Shown in pieces: positions 24,928-38,800 of a stretch of DNA of 64,000 nucleotides (position 1 is the first letter of the stretch; each line of letters starts with the position of its first letter). The stretch covers positions 68,045,430-68,109,429 of the forward strand of contig OZ022342.1 in NCBI GenBank assembly GCA_963989245.1, written 5' to 3'. The notes beneath the pieces are model-generated. The model ran no database searches. It had not been told where the DNA came from and was given only the letters and a program-made list of their open reading frames with translations. The position numbers and the translations under genes are program-made. This DNA comes from Nansenia antarctica (taxonomy: Eukaryota; Chordata; Actinopteri; Argentiniformes; Microstomatidae).

Positions 24928-27900
24928 ACGGTGGCGGACGTGTTAGTGTGTGTGTGATTTGTGGCTAGCCCACTGAAGCTGGTGTTTTCGTGGCGAGAGA
25001 CATCGAAGGCGAATCGTGGAAATACCACCTCCCATTCAACATGTAGTCCAGCACGGTTGGGGGGCCATGGGGAAGACTTTAGGCATTGGGATACGGTGTC
25101 ATTGAAGACATACAGTCAGGCCTGGCCGTCAGACTCTAGGTCAACTGGACAGGTATGTATCAAATGGACAGGTATGTATCGGGTTGCGCATCGTCTGCAC
25201 CCAAAGCTGAATCAAACACACATCAAGTATTTGATATGTGTGTTTGACCACGGTCTGCTGGCCATACTGTCCATCTCACCCTGAAGCCCCATCCACATAA
25301 GATCAGGGCATAGGCTACACGGCGCCGGAATTGACTGAAACAGTGGCGATCCGATATCGTTTGCACCTCACGGCTACACGACTCCGCTGAATTCCTGAGC
25401 TGAGACGGTGACGAGATGATAACGCTGGGAAGGTGTTTCCATATCGTTTTCGGAGTCGCGTGGTCGGTGATTGGGTGCATTTTCCGATAACGATGACGCG
25501 GACACCCACAAATGTATTGTGGTTTACTTAATACTGTTCAGCACTTGAGGTTAGCGGCAAGTAACAAGTGTGCGCATCAAAGGTCTAGGCATTAGGCACG
25601 TAACATCCATATGCTGTATAAATAAGGTTTGATGGATTGATGTATGCGCCCATTGCAATGCGCACATACTGTATATCAAGCGCAAGTCTTGTGCAAAAAT
25701 AGCCTACACTTGATAAACCAGTGCTGTGATATTATTTATATAGATTTAAACATCTTACCAAGAGGCACTTCAACAATTATCTTTAAGTATATTATGCATC
25801 AGCTCTTTTTATACAACCTAAATGTACACAGATGAATAACGTACACATGCCATATCTTGGATGCAGACGTAATATAAGTGGAGAGGAGATTGATCGGGCG
25901 TTGACAATACTACCAAATGAATGAAAATGAATGAATTTCTATTATTTTACGGTACTGTCTCAATTATATTTGAACCATTTTCTGGGTCTACCAGTACGCG
26001 CATGCCCAGTGTACCTGAATACACGGTTCCATGTGGCCAGAGATTCTTTTGCGCGACAATGAGAAAATGCTTGTGTTGCCAGAGATCGAAATTGCGTTTT
26101 GTCATCGTTTTGTCGTTGTGTAGCCTAGGCCTAGATTAGATTCAACCTTTTTGTTATTGGACATTTATTTTTTGCTCTAGACACATACTCAACACCCCTG
26201 GAGCAATTATGGGTTAAGTGCCTTGCTCAAGGGCACAACGGCAGTGGTAGGCACCTTAGATATAATCACATGCAACTCCCTCCTGAGGTGGGGATCGAAC
26301 CAGCAACCTTTCGACTGCTAGCCGGCCTCTCTAAACTCTAGGCTACCGCTGCCCGCTATTACTGTTCTAATACATTGGACAGAAACATTCAAAGGCCAGT
26401 TCACTCAAAAATCTAAGTCTGTATGATTTTCTCAGACCTCAAAAAGTGGTCCTATGCCAGCTGTTGAGTGGATCCGGATATACGCCACAATCCCCAAAAT
26501 ATGGAAAAATAAGCATACGTATAAAATCGGAATATTACATTGAGCTTATATTGTCCATTGATTTGGGGATGGGGCATATCAGCAGGATGTACACCAGGGA
26601 TCGCAGGGGAGGTGGAACATTTCTGAGATCTGAAAATGCCTCAAAGTTGTCAGATGTTGGGGCGCCGGTTCAATTCCGGCCAGGGACATATCCTGCATGT
26701 CATCCCTCCTCTCTCTCCCTCACCCATCCTTCCTGTCTAAATCTTCACTGTAACTGTCAATAAAGATGAACAATATGAGTGGGACTGCCCCACTCAGAAA
26801 AAAATAAAAAAATAAATTAAATTAAATTAAATTGTCAGATGTTGTCAAATCAGAGGGCTGAAAATGTTAATACTGACCACTTTGGCATGGTGTGCATTCA
26901 TAGGGTCGGCATATTGTAGCAAGGCCTGGAACTGGTTATTCTTGGTGAAGGTAATGATCTTCAAGACAGTCCCAAACTTGGAGAAGATCTATGGAGGTAC
27001 AGAGAAACACCATACAGTTAAAATAGGTCTAAACAAGTCTCCTACACATAATAACCATATCGCAAACCATTCTATAACCATATCCCAAATCATTCTATAA
27101 CCATAACCCAAACCATTCTATAACCATAACCCAAACCATTCTATAACCATAAGCATTCTATAACCATAACCCAAACCAATCTATAACCATAATCCAAAAC
27201 ATGCTGTAACCATTCTCGTTCTTTAGCCAGAGTTAGTATGGACTTGAAGGTAGAAAAAAATCTGCCTTTATAATATGCATTAACGGTTGATGTTCACTGA
27301 CAGTTTTTTATTCTGTCCTAACACGTGTATCTAGATTAAAACCATTTCACTGCCGTATTAGATTAGATAGTTCAAAGTCTGTCGAAAACAGAAATCACAT
27401 TTTGCACCAACCTTATAAAAAAATAAACTAAAAGTAAAAAGTGGAGCTTGTGTCTGACCTGGTGAAGCACCTCCAGAGAGACAGGGTAGAAGAGGTTCTC
27501 TACGATGATGCGCAGCACAGGGCTCTGTCCCGGCATCAAGGTGCCGTCTCCGCCCGACGCTGAGCCAGACAGTGCCATGTTCCCAGAGTGCACTGCGTTA
27601 ACGGCCTGCAAAGCTGCCTGAGCTCTCTGTGGAAAGGGAGGGATATTGTTAGTAACAAAAACTAGCACAAAAACAAATTAATTATACAATTATACATACA
27701 GTGCTGCTTGAGAGTTTGTGAACACTACAGGGACATTCTAAATAAAGGACACAAACAATAAATTATATGATATACTTTGATTGTTTATTTAATAAAAGTG
27801 GTTTATGTATGCAAAAATATGTGATCCTCGTCAGTCAATAGCTTGTGGCACCTCCATTAGCAGCGATAACTTGGGAGTAAACGTCTTGTATAGCCACTAA

Positions 27901-30219
27901 TCAGTCTCTGACATCTGTTTTGAGAGATTTTTGCCCACACTACCACTTCAGGTCCTGCCACAGCATAATGGACTGCCTTATTCCAAAGCGCTTTACAATG
28001 GCCTCTCATTCACGCACACATTCACACACCAATGGCAGCAAGCCACCATGCAAAGCGCTGGCCCGCTCATTGGGTCATTAGACGCCGGCTCTACCTCCTG
28101 AGCCACAGCTGCCCAGCATCTTGATTGGATTTAGGTCAGAACTTTGACTTGGCCAATCCAAAACACTTCTTTCTCCCGAGCCATTCTTTGGTAGATTTGC
28201 TTGAATGCTTTGGGTTGTTATCTTGTTGAAAGACCCATTTTCAGCCCAGCTTTAGCTCCTTAACTGATGGCTTGATGTTCTGTTCAATACCTCAGAATTC
28301 ATAGTTCACCGAATAATATGGAGTTGTCCAGGAGGACGAAAAGCAGCCCCAGATCTTGACATTCCAATCATTATCCTTGACTGCTGGGATAAGTTTTTTT
28401 TGGGTGGTAGGCAATGTTGGGTTTTCGCCAAACTTTTGGACTTTGATTGTGACCAAAAAGGTCAATTTTGGACTCGTATGTCCAGAGAATGGACTTCCAG
28501 AAACCTTCATGCTTATCCAGGTGGTCTCTGGTAAAGTTAAGACGGGCAGTTTGGTTCTGTTTTGACAGCAGAGGCTTCTTCCTTGCAACCCTCCCATTAA
28601 TGCCATTTCAATTCAGTGTTCTTTTTATTGCTGAAGCACGCACAGTTACCTGAGATGCAGCAAGGGAGGTCAAATCTCTAGATGTTATGTTTGGGTTGGC
28701 TTTTACCTGATTTATATTTTTTCTTGTGGCTCTTGAGGATATTTTGAAAAGGCATCCACTTCTAGGCCAAGTTGCTGTCATGTTAAATGCATAGTGGACT
28801 GAAGTAGCTTAAATCTTGTTGAGATCATTTGATAGACTTCCCCAGACTGATCTCACATGTCCTCTCGGTATGGTGTGTTTTGCATTTACCTGTATGGGTA
28901 ACAGACAACTGACCAGGTTTCTTATCTCTATTTATCAGAGTCCCGCCCAAACTCTTTCTTTTGATTGGTTCATTTGGTACCAATTATTTACCTACCTGTA
29001 ATGCAATTTGGGGGTTCACAAATGTTTGCACCTGCACTAATTTCATTATAATTTATTTTGTACTACACTGCATGATTTCCTCTAAACCAAACGTATGGAA
29101 TTGGTAAATATAAACCTGTTATGTCAGATAAAAAAGACTGGTTCTAATAAAAATAAATATATAATTAAAAAAGAATCTATAATTGCACAAGGGGTTCACA
29201 TACCCAAGCAGCACTGTATGGAAATACCACATTCAAAAAGGCTTTTCATAGCTCAAAGCTTTTATACGATCAGCTGCACATCATAAACAGATGTAATGTA
29301 ACCGCTGAATAACGTCATTAGCAATACACAGCCTTATAGAATGAAACACTGAATAATTCACCAATGTTGACATTGATAGCACCAAAGCCAATGGACAACA
29401 GCTGTGTCCATACTACGATGCACTGTAAGGGGATAGGCCTTAGCCACTCATTGTGTGCCCGGCAATACGAGACCCTAGAGCCTGGAGGTAGATTAGTGCT
29501 AGGTAGAAACAATGGCCATGGTGGCCACCCAAGCCTGCAGGGAAGGTCATACATACTGTATACATGAACGGCAAGGGAGGCTGGTGGAGGTAGAAATCGG
29601 AGGACAGGCTCATTATAATGCACGGGATGGAATAAGGAAAGGTATCAAAACACGTCGGTTGATGAGCCCCGTCCTCCGATTTCTACATCCGCCAGCCTCC
29701 CCTGATGTACGGTTGCAGTGTGAGGCTGGCTGTGTAGGCCCATAAAGGGCACTGTCTGCAGCAGTAGTGAGTTGGGTGTGTCGTAGAGTGCTTGAGCAGC
29801 AGATATGACTCCTGAAATGTGCACTCACTTGTTCACTCCCAATCTTGGCATAAGCATGGGCTAGAGGGAGTTACTGACCACCATATTTTACAACACTAGT
29901 CCAACTCCTTTGAAGGGGGAGTTAACGAATGCGATACTTTGGAAAGGAAGAAAACGGTTGGGGTTTGGGACCAATAGCAGCCGTGCAGCGGGCTCACTCA
30001 CCCCCTGGTTGGGTAGGTTGTCTGTCTTGAGCTCGCGGTGGTTGGAGTACTGGATGTAGACTGGCTGGTTGCGGACGTGGGGGGTGGCGGTGGTGTAGTA
30101 GTTGACCATGGTGATGGCTGCGTCTTCAGAAGCCATTTCTATGAAAGCCTAGTTTGAGAGAAGAAGACACTCATGTTGAATACCCATTCTCTGAAACTGA
30201 TGCTATGATAGTGCTGCTG

Positions 30220-30254
<35 letters not shown>

Positions 30255-33200
30255 CTGCTATAGATTTACGGCATAGAAATAATAACAATTTCTAATTTTG
30301 TTTTCATTCATTCATTCCTTTGTTATCTAATGAAAGAGCTATTGATTTGCAAAACGTACTCCTTTCAATGTCAATAGGAATAACTATAGGGAAATGAAAA
30401 GTGACTGGTTACATATCCTACGGTGCCCCTAATGCTAAATAAGAAGCAATCTACACTCGTCTCAGTAGATGGTGACACGTTATGAGATGCAAACCCCTTT
30501 TCAGATCCTAAACTGGATCTCTTTTGATACCTAATCAAATCAGACCAAACCAATCAAGCCATACAAATCGGAGGGGACAATTTATACAACAGAGCAACTC
30601 GAAAAAATGTGGCCGCCTTTAATTCTTCTCTGCATATTCCGTTACCATTTGAATATGAAAGGGCACTTGAGCAGGACGCGGGGAGTAGGGCAGGGCACTT
30701 GCACGGCATCTTATCTAGTTGCCTATTAGAGGAGAACCTTGATGTATTTAAAAGGATGCCTACTCCACTACACTCCCTGTGCTTTGCTAATGAGAGAGAG
30801 AGAGAGAGAGAGAGAAAAAGAGGGATGAACAATACCAATAATCATAGCAACTGTGACAGTTTGTTGTTGTTGTTGTTGTTGTTGTTTAAGAACAGGCAAG
30901 GGTTTAGAAAATACTATGAAACCATGAGCGTAAAAAGAAAATGACTCATGACCCTATGCTAAAGATAATCTGATAATTAGCTAATGCTTCATAAAATGAC
31001 GGCTGTCAGTATCAATGGATCATACATCACGAATTAATAGCCTATTGATATTTATAAATATAGTGATAATGATTTACAAAAGGTTTACGGGACATTAACT
31101 AATGCTTTATACAGTATATCATCTTTATAAATGATAAATAACCATGGGTATTCTGGTTTTAAAAACCTACAGGCTATGGGACATATGCAGTGTCCTGTGC
31201 AAGTAATGAGACAGTAGTGAAGCATTTTTTTTCTTCTTTTATAAAAATAATTGCTGTGAGATTAAAGATTCTCAGCTTTTATTTGATGGTAGATGTGTAC
31301 ATATTGGTTTTACCATTCAGAAATGATAACACTCGGGCGCTTAGGTGGCGTAGCGGGTTAAGCGTTGACCATGTAACCGCAGGGTCCCCGGTTCGATTCC
31401 GGCCGGGGACATATCCTGCATGTCGTCCCTCCTCTCTCTCTCTCTCACCCATCCTTTCTGTCTAAATCTCTACTATATCTGTCAATAAAATGAAAAATAT
31501 GAGTGGGACTGCCCCACTCAGAAAAAAAAACTTAAACATTTTAAAAATGATAACACTTTTATGCATAGTCCCTCTATTTCAGGATACCTTTAAGTAATGA
31601 GACGATTGGTGTGACAGGTGTTTCTGGTCAAGTGTGTTCTGGTCAAATCACTTGTGCAGGCATAAGAGAGCTGTCAATGTCTAGTATTGATTCTAACCTT
31701 TGCGTTTTCCTTTGAGTGTATCAACATGAGGTCCAAAGCGGTGTCAATGAAAGCCAAGGAAGCCTGATTTTATGCTGAAAAATCTGAAACAGAGCCAATA
31801 GGCACCTTAGGCTTGCCAAAACCAACAGTTTGGAACATCACTGGTGACCTCAGCCATCACAAACAGGTCAGGGCTGACTTCTACACTCACTGGATGACCA
31901 GAGAATGCTCACCAAATTAAGAAAAACAAAACAAAACAACTGTTCCACTCATCAGGAACGCTCTCCAGGAGGGAGGCGTGAATGTGAGACGACTATTCGC
32001 AGAATACGTCACTAGCTGAACTAGAGAGGCTTCACTGCAAGGGGCAAACCACTAGTTATCCACAAAATAATAATAATTAATTAATAATTTTGCCATTTAG
32101 CAGACGCTTTTATCCAAAGCGACTTACAATTACGAATTACAGGGACATTCCCCGTGGAGTAACTGAGGGCTAAGTGCCTTACCCAAGGGCACACTAGTAG
32201 TGGTGTGGCTTCAGGCGGGATTTGAACTCACAACCTTCCGATCACAAGTCCAACTCACTATCCACTAGACCACCACTACCCCTCTCAAATGGATGGTCAC
32301 TTACAGTTTGCTAAAAAAAGTACCTAAAAAGCCTGCAGTGGTCTGGAGAACGGTCTTGGGGACAGATAAAATGATTATCATCATGTACCAGAGTGATTGG
32401 AAGTGGAATGTTTTTGGGGGAAAAGGAATGCCCAAGATTTACAGCATACCACCTCATCTGTAAAACATGGTGGAGGCCTGAGGGGGCGTTAATGTTAGGG
32501 CATGTATAGCTGCCATTAGAACTAGAACCAACTAACTCTTAATTGATCATGCTGGCAGCATGACGTCAGCAGCAGAATGTATTCTGAAGTGGACAGAAAC
32601 ATCTTGTCTGCACAAGTGCAAGCAAAGGCCTCCAAATGAATTGGACGGTGCTTTATCATACAGTGACCCAAGACAACGACCCAAAACATGCTGCCATAGC
32701 AACTAGGATGTTTGTTTGTTTTTCAGCAACAAAAAGTGTAAAGTTCCATCCAAAATACCTCAAAGCAAACAACAACAAGTGAAGATGGCTGCGGTACAGG
32801 CCTGGCAGAGCATCACCAGAGGAGACACCCAGCATCTGGTGAGATCAATGGCTCACAGACCTCAGGCAGTTATTGCATGCAAAGGAGTGTCAGCCAAATA
32901 CTAAACATGAGTGCTTAAAATGGACATAAATCTGTCTGATCCCTGTTGGGTTTCCTGAAACAGGAGGACTATGCATAAAATGTGTTAAAAAAAAAAAAAA
33001 AGTCAAATAAAATGTGTCAACTAAAAGCTGCGAATCTCTATTTAACTCTAACTACTTTAAATGTGTGTGATTTCAAATCCAAACTGTTGGAGTGTTAGGG
33101 GTAGGGTTAGAACAAATGCTTACTTACTCAGGGCACTGTATATATATTTTATACATCATGTCATATGTATATATATATATATACAGCGTCTATACTGCAA

Positions 33201-35802
33201 AATATATGGGATGAGTGGTACAGTTTGTTATGGAGAATACTGCGTAAGCCAGATAATGTATACCACTGGGGGAAGCCAACATTCATTAATATGTGATTTA
33301 ATGCAGTCCTTTTCCTTCTCAAGAGGGAAGTTATAATAAAAAATAATATGTGCACCGTTTTACAGCACCCATACTGAGACAGTAACTAAAACATAAAACT
33401 GAAAGATTATTCAAGGATCACACAAACAACATCTGTGGTACTTGCTTTTGAACAGCATTACTTCTATAATGTATAAGAGTAGTAGATTGACAGATAGATA
33501 GATGGATGTATAGATATAATTCGTTGCTGTTTTAATTGTAGTTTGCTCTTTTGCAGCAATATTTTGGCCCGTCAAAATGATGGATGGCATTTGGAATTTT
33601 CCGTCAAGAATCGGTAAAATGACGGACAATTGTCGGTTAATGGAACCCGTGGGTACCACAGAGTCCAGTAACTCTGATGAAACGAGCAGAGCAGCAGATA
33701 GGTAAAAGGGCTCTAAAGGAGTAAAGGGAGAGGGAGTCCAAAAGGAGAAGGGCTAGAGGAGGAGCTCATACCTGGTTTTTCCCTTTGAGCATTAACAGGT
33801 TGGTGACTTTTCCGAAGGGGACTCCTAGAGAGATGACCTCGGCCTCGGAGACCTCGATGGGAACCTTGCGGACGTGGAGGACGCGGGACGGGCCACAGGG
33901 AGAGCGGTCTCCTTTAAACTGTCTGCTATCGTTGCCATTAGCTGAAGGGGAGGAGAAGAGAGGAGGGAAACACAAGAGTTGTAATCGGGTTTGGGGCATT
34001 TTAAAAAGGGACATTCCGCTCAAAATACAACCAACTAATTATCTTCCACATTTCTTCAGATTCGTCTGCTTTTAACGCAACTGCCTGTTTTCGTTGTTTT
34101 TTAGTTGAAAGGAAAGGAACACAGTCATAGAGCATCAGGCACTGGCCATTGAGAAGGATATTCTGCACACAAAAAAACCTATCTGACATGCTTTTCTGCA
34201 TTTTATTTTGAGTGGAATTTCCCATTAAACATGCAGGTTTAGCTCTACGCCCCCAGGGCTGGACTTGAGGCTCCAAGCCCAACCAAATGATTTCATGTTC
34301 TGTACTGTAGAAAAACAAGGTCATACTGTAAACAAATAATCACTTTGAAGGCTTTGTGAAGTCTTCATAGTCCTTATAAAGACACGCATACATAGATGCT
34401 TTTCAAGTCACAGAAATATCTGAGATGGGCCTAAATTCACACACATCACTTAAGAGTCTCACGCCTCACACACATGCACGCACGCACGCAGGCACACACA
34501 CACACACGAACACACTCACACACACGCACGCGCGTACACACTCTCCAGGGAGTTAATCCAGCCAGCTGAGGAGATGAGGCTGAGAGGAACAAAAACACAC
34601 AAAGGAAAGTGCTGTTGTCAGCAGGACAACCCAGCCCAGTCTGTCTGCTCAGAGACACTGGTACTTCCCACTCTTACCGCCTTAACAATACGCTGTACAG
34701 CCTGAATGCTAGTCCCACTAATTATACTGCCTTAAAGAGAAGCTACGGGATCTTTGCGACTATGTCTGGAACTTTTTAAAACCTCTAGGTTTTGGGCCTG
34801 GACGGTAAGTATAAATCTAGGAACTGAATCGCTTGTCTTACCTCGTTTGGCCACGGAATCTCTAATTTATCAGTGGCAGTATTTCAAGTTTCACCCTCGG
34901 CTCGCTTTCCCGTAGCTTGGGCTCAGCGGAATCCATGACGCACCACACACAGGCCGCATGGCGCTCGTCAGGGACCCGTTTTTGCTGCTAAGCGTTTTTA
35001 AGCTATGGGCTGATATTATACAAATGATATCCCATAGCATCTCTTTAACACAGGTGGTCCCCCTCAGGTCCCTTAATACCGGTCATTCACTTTCAATATC
35101 CGTCCTATACCACCTTAACACTGGTCAGACCACCATAACTTTGGTCATACCACCTTAAACACCAGCACCCCCTGTCCTCCTGCTTGCACATCACACATTC
35201 CAACCGTCTCAATGGGCTACTGGGTCGACAGCATCTACAGCACTTGATCTTAGGTCCAATGCAGTGGAGGCTGTTGGGGGGGGGTAGAAATCAGAGGACG
35301 GGCTCATTGGTCATGCATGGAACAGAATGAGGAATGGTATCGGACGTGTATGTTTAAAACCGTTCCTCATTCCGTTCCACGCATGTCAACGAGCCCGTCC
35401 GATTCCTACCTCCACCAGCCTCCCCTGTCCCAATGGTCCGCCATAATAAGAGGACTCGTCCTACTCATTTTCAAAACAGAAGGCGAACCCTCTCACGTGC
35501 AGTACAGTATGAAGCCTAAGCCTCCAAGCCTTGTCATTGTGCTTTGAGCAAACAGGAACATTCTTGACATGAGGCATGCAAACTACAGCCACTCCCTCCC
35601 CCCCTGGCTTCTTCCATGACATCACATCTGACATGGAGAGAGAAAGCATGGTGGCAGAAATGAGAAGGGACGGACGGACGGACACACACACACACGTAGA
35701 CAGACACACACACGCGCAGACAGACACACACACGTAGACACACACACACACGGAGACACACACTCACACACACACACGCAGCAGACAGACACACACACAG
35801 CA

Positions 35803-35836
<34 letters not shown>

Positions 35837-38800
35837 AGAGTGACGAGGAAGGAGAGTTAGACCTGCTCCACAAGCACCTCCAGTTCCAAGTGCCAGACTG
35901 ATCAAGCTGCAACCCTCTGGTAGCTAAACACTGATCCACTCGCACCATCAACACCTTCTGCACCGTGCATAGGTATAGGTGACGGCACTAGTTGATTACA
36001 CGGAAAGGAAATAACAAGCTTAGAGAGGAAGGTAAATCATTCATTTAACAGGAAAAGAAAAACATGTTGTACAAGTACAGGTCCAAACTCAAGGTTCTGT
36101 GAGGTAAACGTCAGGTTGTGTGTGAACTCGCAATACTCTTGGATGTTGCTTGACCTTGCAAAGTTTTGTAAATGCATTAGAAATCGAATACTGTGTAAAC
36201 ACAGCTTTCTAATTTTATCAGAGGAATGGATGAAACAATGTTTACCTGATGCTAGAGACAGGGTGCAAGATAAATACATCGCATTCACACTCCGATCATA
36301 AGAATATCCAAGTGCCTGGATGGTTGACGGATCGACCAATGAGGTTCTCTCTCCTTTCCTGGAGACGTGCATCATGCAGCGCATCACACCGGGGGCCAAA
36401 AGAGCGGTCAGTGATTGGCCCATTTTCCAGATGACCCTGTGTTTCCATGGTGACACGAACATGACCTATCAGTGCAGCCGGGGCTGCCAGAAGGCGATCC
36501 ATCTCCTTGTGCTGTCTAACAAATCTTATTGTGGCTTTAATGAGATTATGACCCCATCCCCTGGAATGGAGGCTGACCACGCCACAGACTCTCAACACAG
36601 GAAATGCATCGACACTCTCTCACTGATAAAATTGATCACAAAAAAATAAAAAAACACTCTCTCACTGCTTATGTATGGGGCATCACCCTCTACCCAAACT
36701 GTACTGGGTCAGACATGGTTTTTTCACATCGTCCTTTCCAGTACTCTTTCCAGCCACTATGGTGGATTTGCGATTAGACCAGCACAGTAGCAACTCGGCG
36801 ACTCGGCTCAGTTCATTTCAGCTCCGTATGCGTAACAACAACAGACCGCCATTTTCTTATACAGTTTAACTAAATAAGATTATCTATTGTATTTCACCTG
36901 AGGCCAATTTTTCCAGAACATTGGAAACGCAGTCTTTAGTTTGTATGAAGTAGGGAAGACACGTGATAAAAGGAGAGTAGAATAGAGTACAGTACAATCT
37001 GGAGCAATTGGTTTATCATTATTCATTACCCTGCCGATGAACATCTGAACGGGGTGTGGTGTGTGTGTGTGTGTGTGTGTGAGTAAGGGGGAGAAAAGGG
37101 AACATCAGTTAATCATCATTCCTAATCAAACAGCTAGGAAAGGTGAGGCCTTCGTAAATGAACCATAGGGTTGTTTTTAACGACGGGAATGAGAAAGGCC
37201 TCTTCTACAAGACCCACACGGAAACACTAAGAATGAAGGCACATGATTTGCTAGGAGCCATTAATGCAAATATCAGGCGTAGGCGCGTGGTTCATCATGC
37301 GTGACGCGCCAATTAGAAGAAGCCAAAAGGAACAGCGGTTAAATACCAGCATGTCACATTAACATGCAGTTAGTCTGACGAATGACGTACAGGGGTCCAG
37401 CTGGAGCGTTGTTTGTATGCTAAACTGAGCTTCAAAAGATGGAATTTAGTATTTACACGTTTAGCGTTCTCACCTGAAAGTTTGCCCAAACCCCTACCCC
37501 CCTCGTAGTTTGTGAGTCGTCACAGTTTTCTCATCATTTGCATGGTGGCACCGGTGACGTTCGCTTCATGACCGCGTTCAATTACTTTTTTGGGTTTAAT
37601 GGTTATTTTTTGGTGGGGGGCATTTCTGCTTTACTGGGATAGAGACAGTAGAGATTGACAGGAAGTATGGGAGAGACAGAGGGGGGGGGGGGGATTACAT
37701 GCAGGATATGTCGATGGATGGAATCAAACAGAGACCGTGCGATGGTCTGCGCCTTAGTGTGCTACGCTACTTATGCGCCCGACCGCATTCAATTTCAACT
37801 AGTCCCCCTCCCTGTTGCTCCTCGCTTACTCCCCTTTGCTGATTTAACGGGATGGACAGGGTGACCGAAATATTGCGGAAACTAGATAACTAGAGCTCTT
37901 GTTTACATGGTCAGAGGTGGAAGGGAAACATGTTGGAATGAATGGTTGTATATGGTAGCTTACAGCAGTCTACGGCTTTCAACAGTGGTTTAGGGCGGTC
38001 TATGGCAGTCTGATGCCATACATGGCAGTCTAGGAAAGTCTACAGTGATCTATTGTAATCTATGGCGGTCTTTGGTAATCTATAGAAGTCTACGGAAGTC
38101 TGTCTGTCTGCCATCCAAGCACTGACGCCCTGACATCCATTCTTTGTTTTCAGGCAATCTTTTGAATACCTTGCCAAAGCTAAAAGAAGGTACTTTTCCT
38201 GTTCCACATTGGTCCCTCTCTAACATCAACGTCAGATACGTCCGTTCACAGGGGGGAGGGGGTAGAGAACGCTCTTCAGTATGAACAGGGCTGTGTTGCT
38301 AAGCTCTAAGCACTAGGGGCTTTGTGAGTGTACCTGTGCCCGCTTCATGGTCCAGTAGCAAAGCCTTTGAACATTTTTATCTGCTTGATCTGACTTCCGT
38401 CGGAACACGGGAGTTTCCACTGAGAATTCATCTTGTCACGTTGGCCTTTCATGGCAGAAGGATGAGCCTTGGGTGAGCCTCGTCCCTTAACACGCCGTAA
38501 AACACTGATCCGACAAAACTCAAAGTCAGAGCATCGTCAACATGTTTCAGTTGAGGGGCTGCACAGAGGAGGTTGACAGAAGATGCACAAAGGGGAAATC
38601 ATATGCCATCTTGTCATGCCCCCCCCTGCCTCCCTCCCCCCGCCACTTCCCCAGCAGACTCATCCGAAGATGCACAACTTTAGTTTTTGCACAGTTCGTT
38701 GGAGCTACTCAAGCAAGATCAAACATCCAAAACAGACAACTACCATCTACATAGACTAATTACTGGTTTACAACCAGAGGAAGTTGTGTACAGTGGGACT

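Larger units (their letters stand above)
31188..33138 (+). mobile_element. Second Tc1-like transposon, decayed, carrying two nested SINEs
   Basis: Left end CAGTGTCCTGTGCAAGTAAT and right end complement (TTACTTACTCAGGGCACTG followed by TA) form diverged inverted repeats. The plus strand keeps transposase remnants: the helix-turn-helix region near 31730-31850 (ATGAAAGCCAAGGAAGC), AGGAACGCTCTCCAGGAGG near 31950, and CAAGACAACGACCCAAAACA near 32670 (the QDNDPKH catalytic block). No long frame survives. Intron 4 of ptbp3. Confidence 0.85.

Noticed and set aside
31334..31450. tRNA gene
   Set aside because: A and B boxes are present, but the sequence does not close a cloverleaf and continues into a SINE body with target duplications.
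35534..35963. Cys/Val-rich ORFs
   Set aside because: Same cause, compound CA/CAGA repeat.
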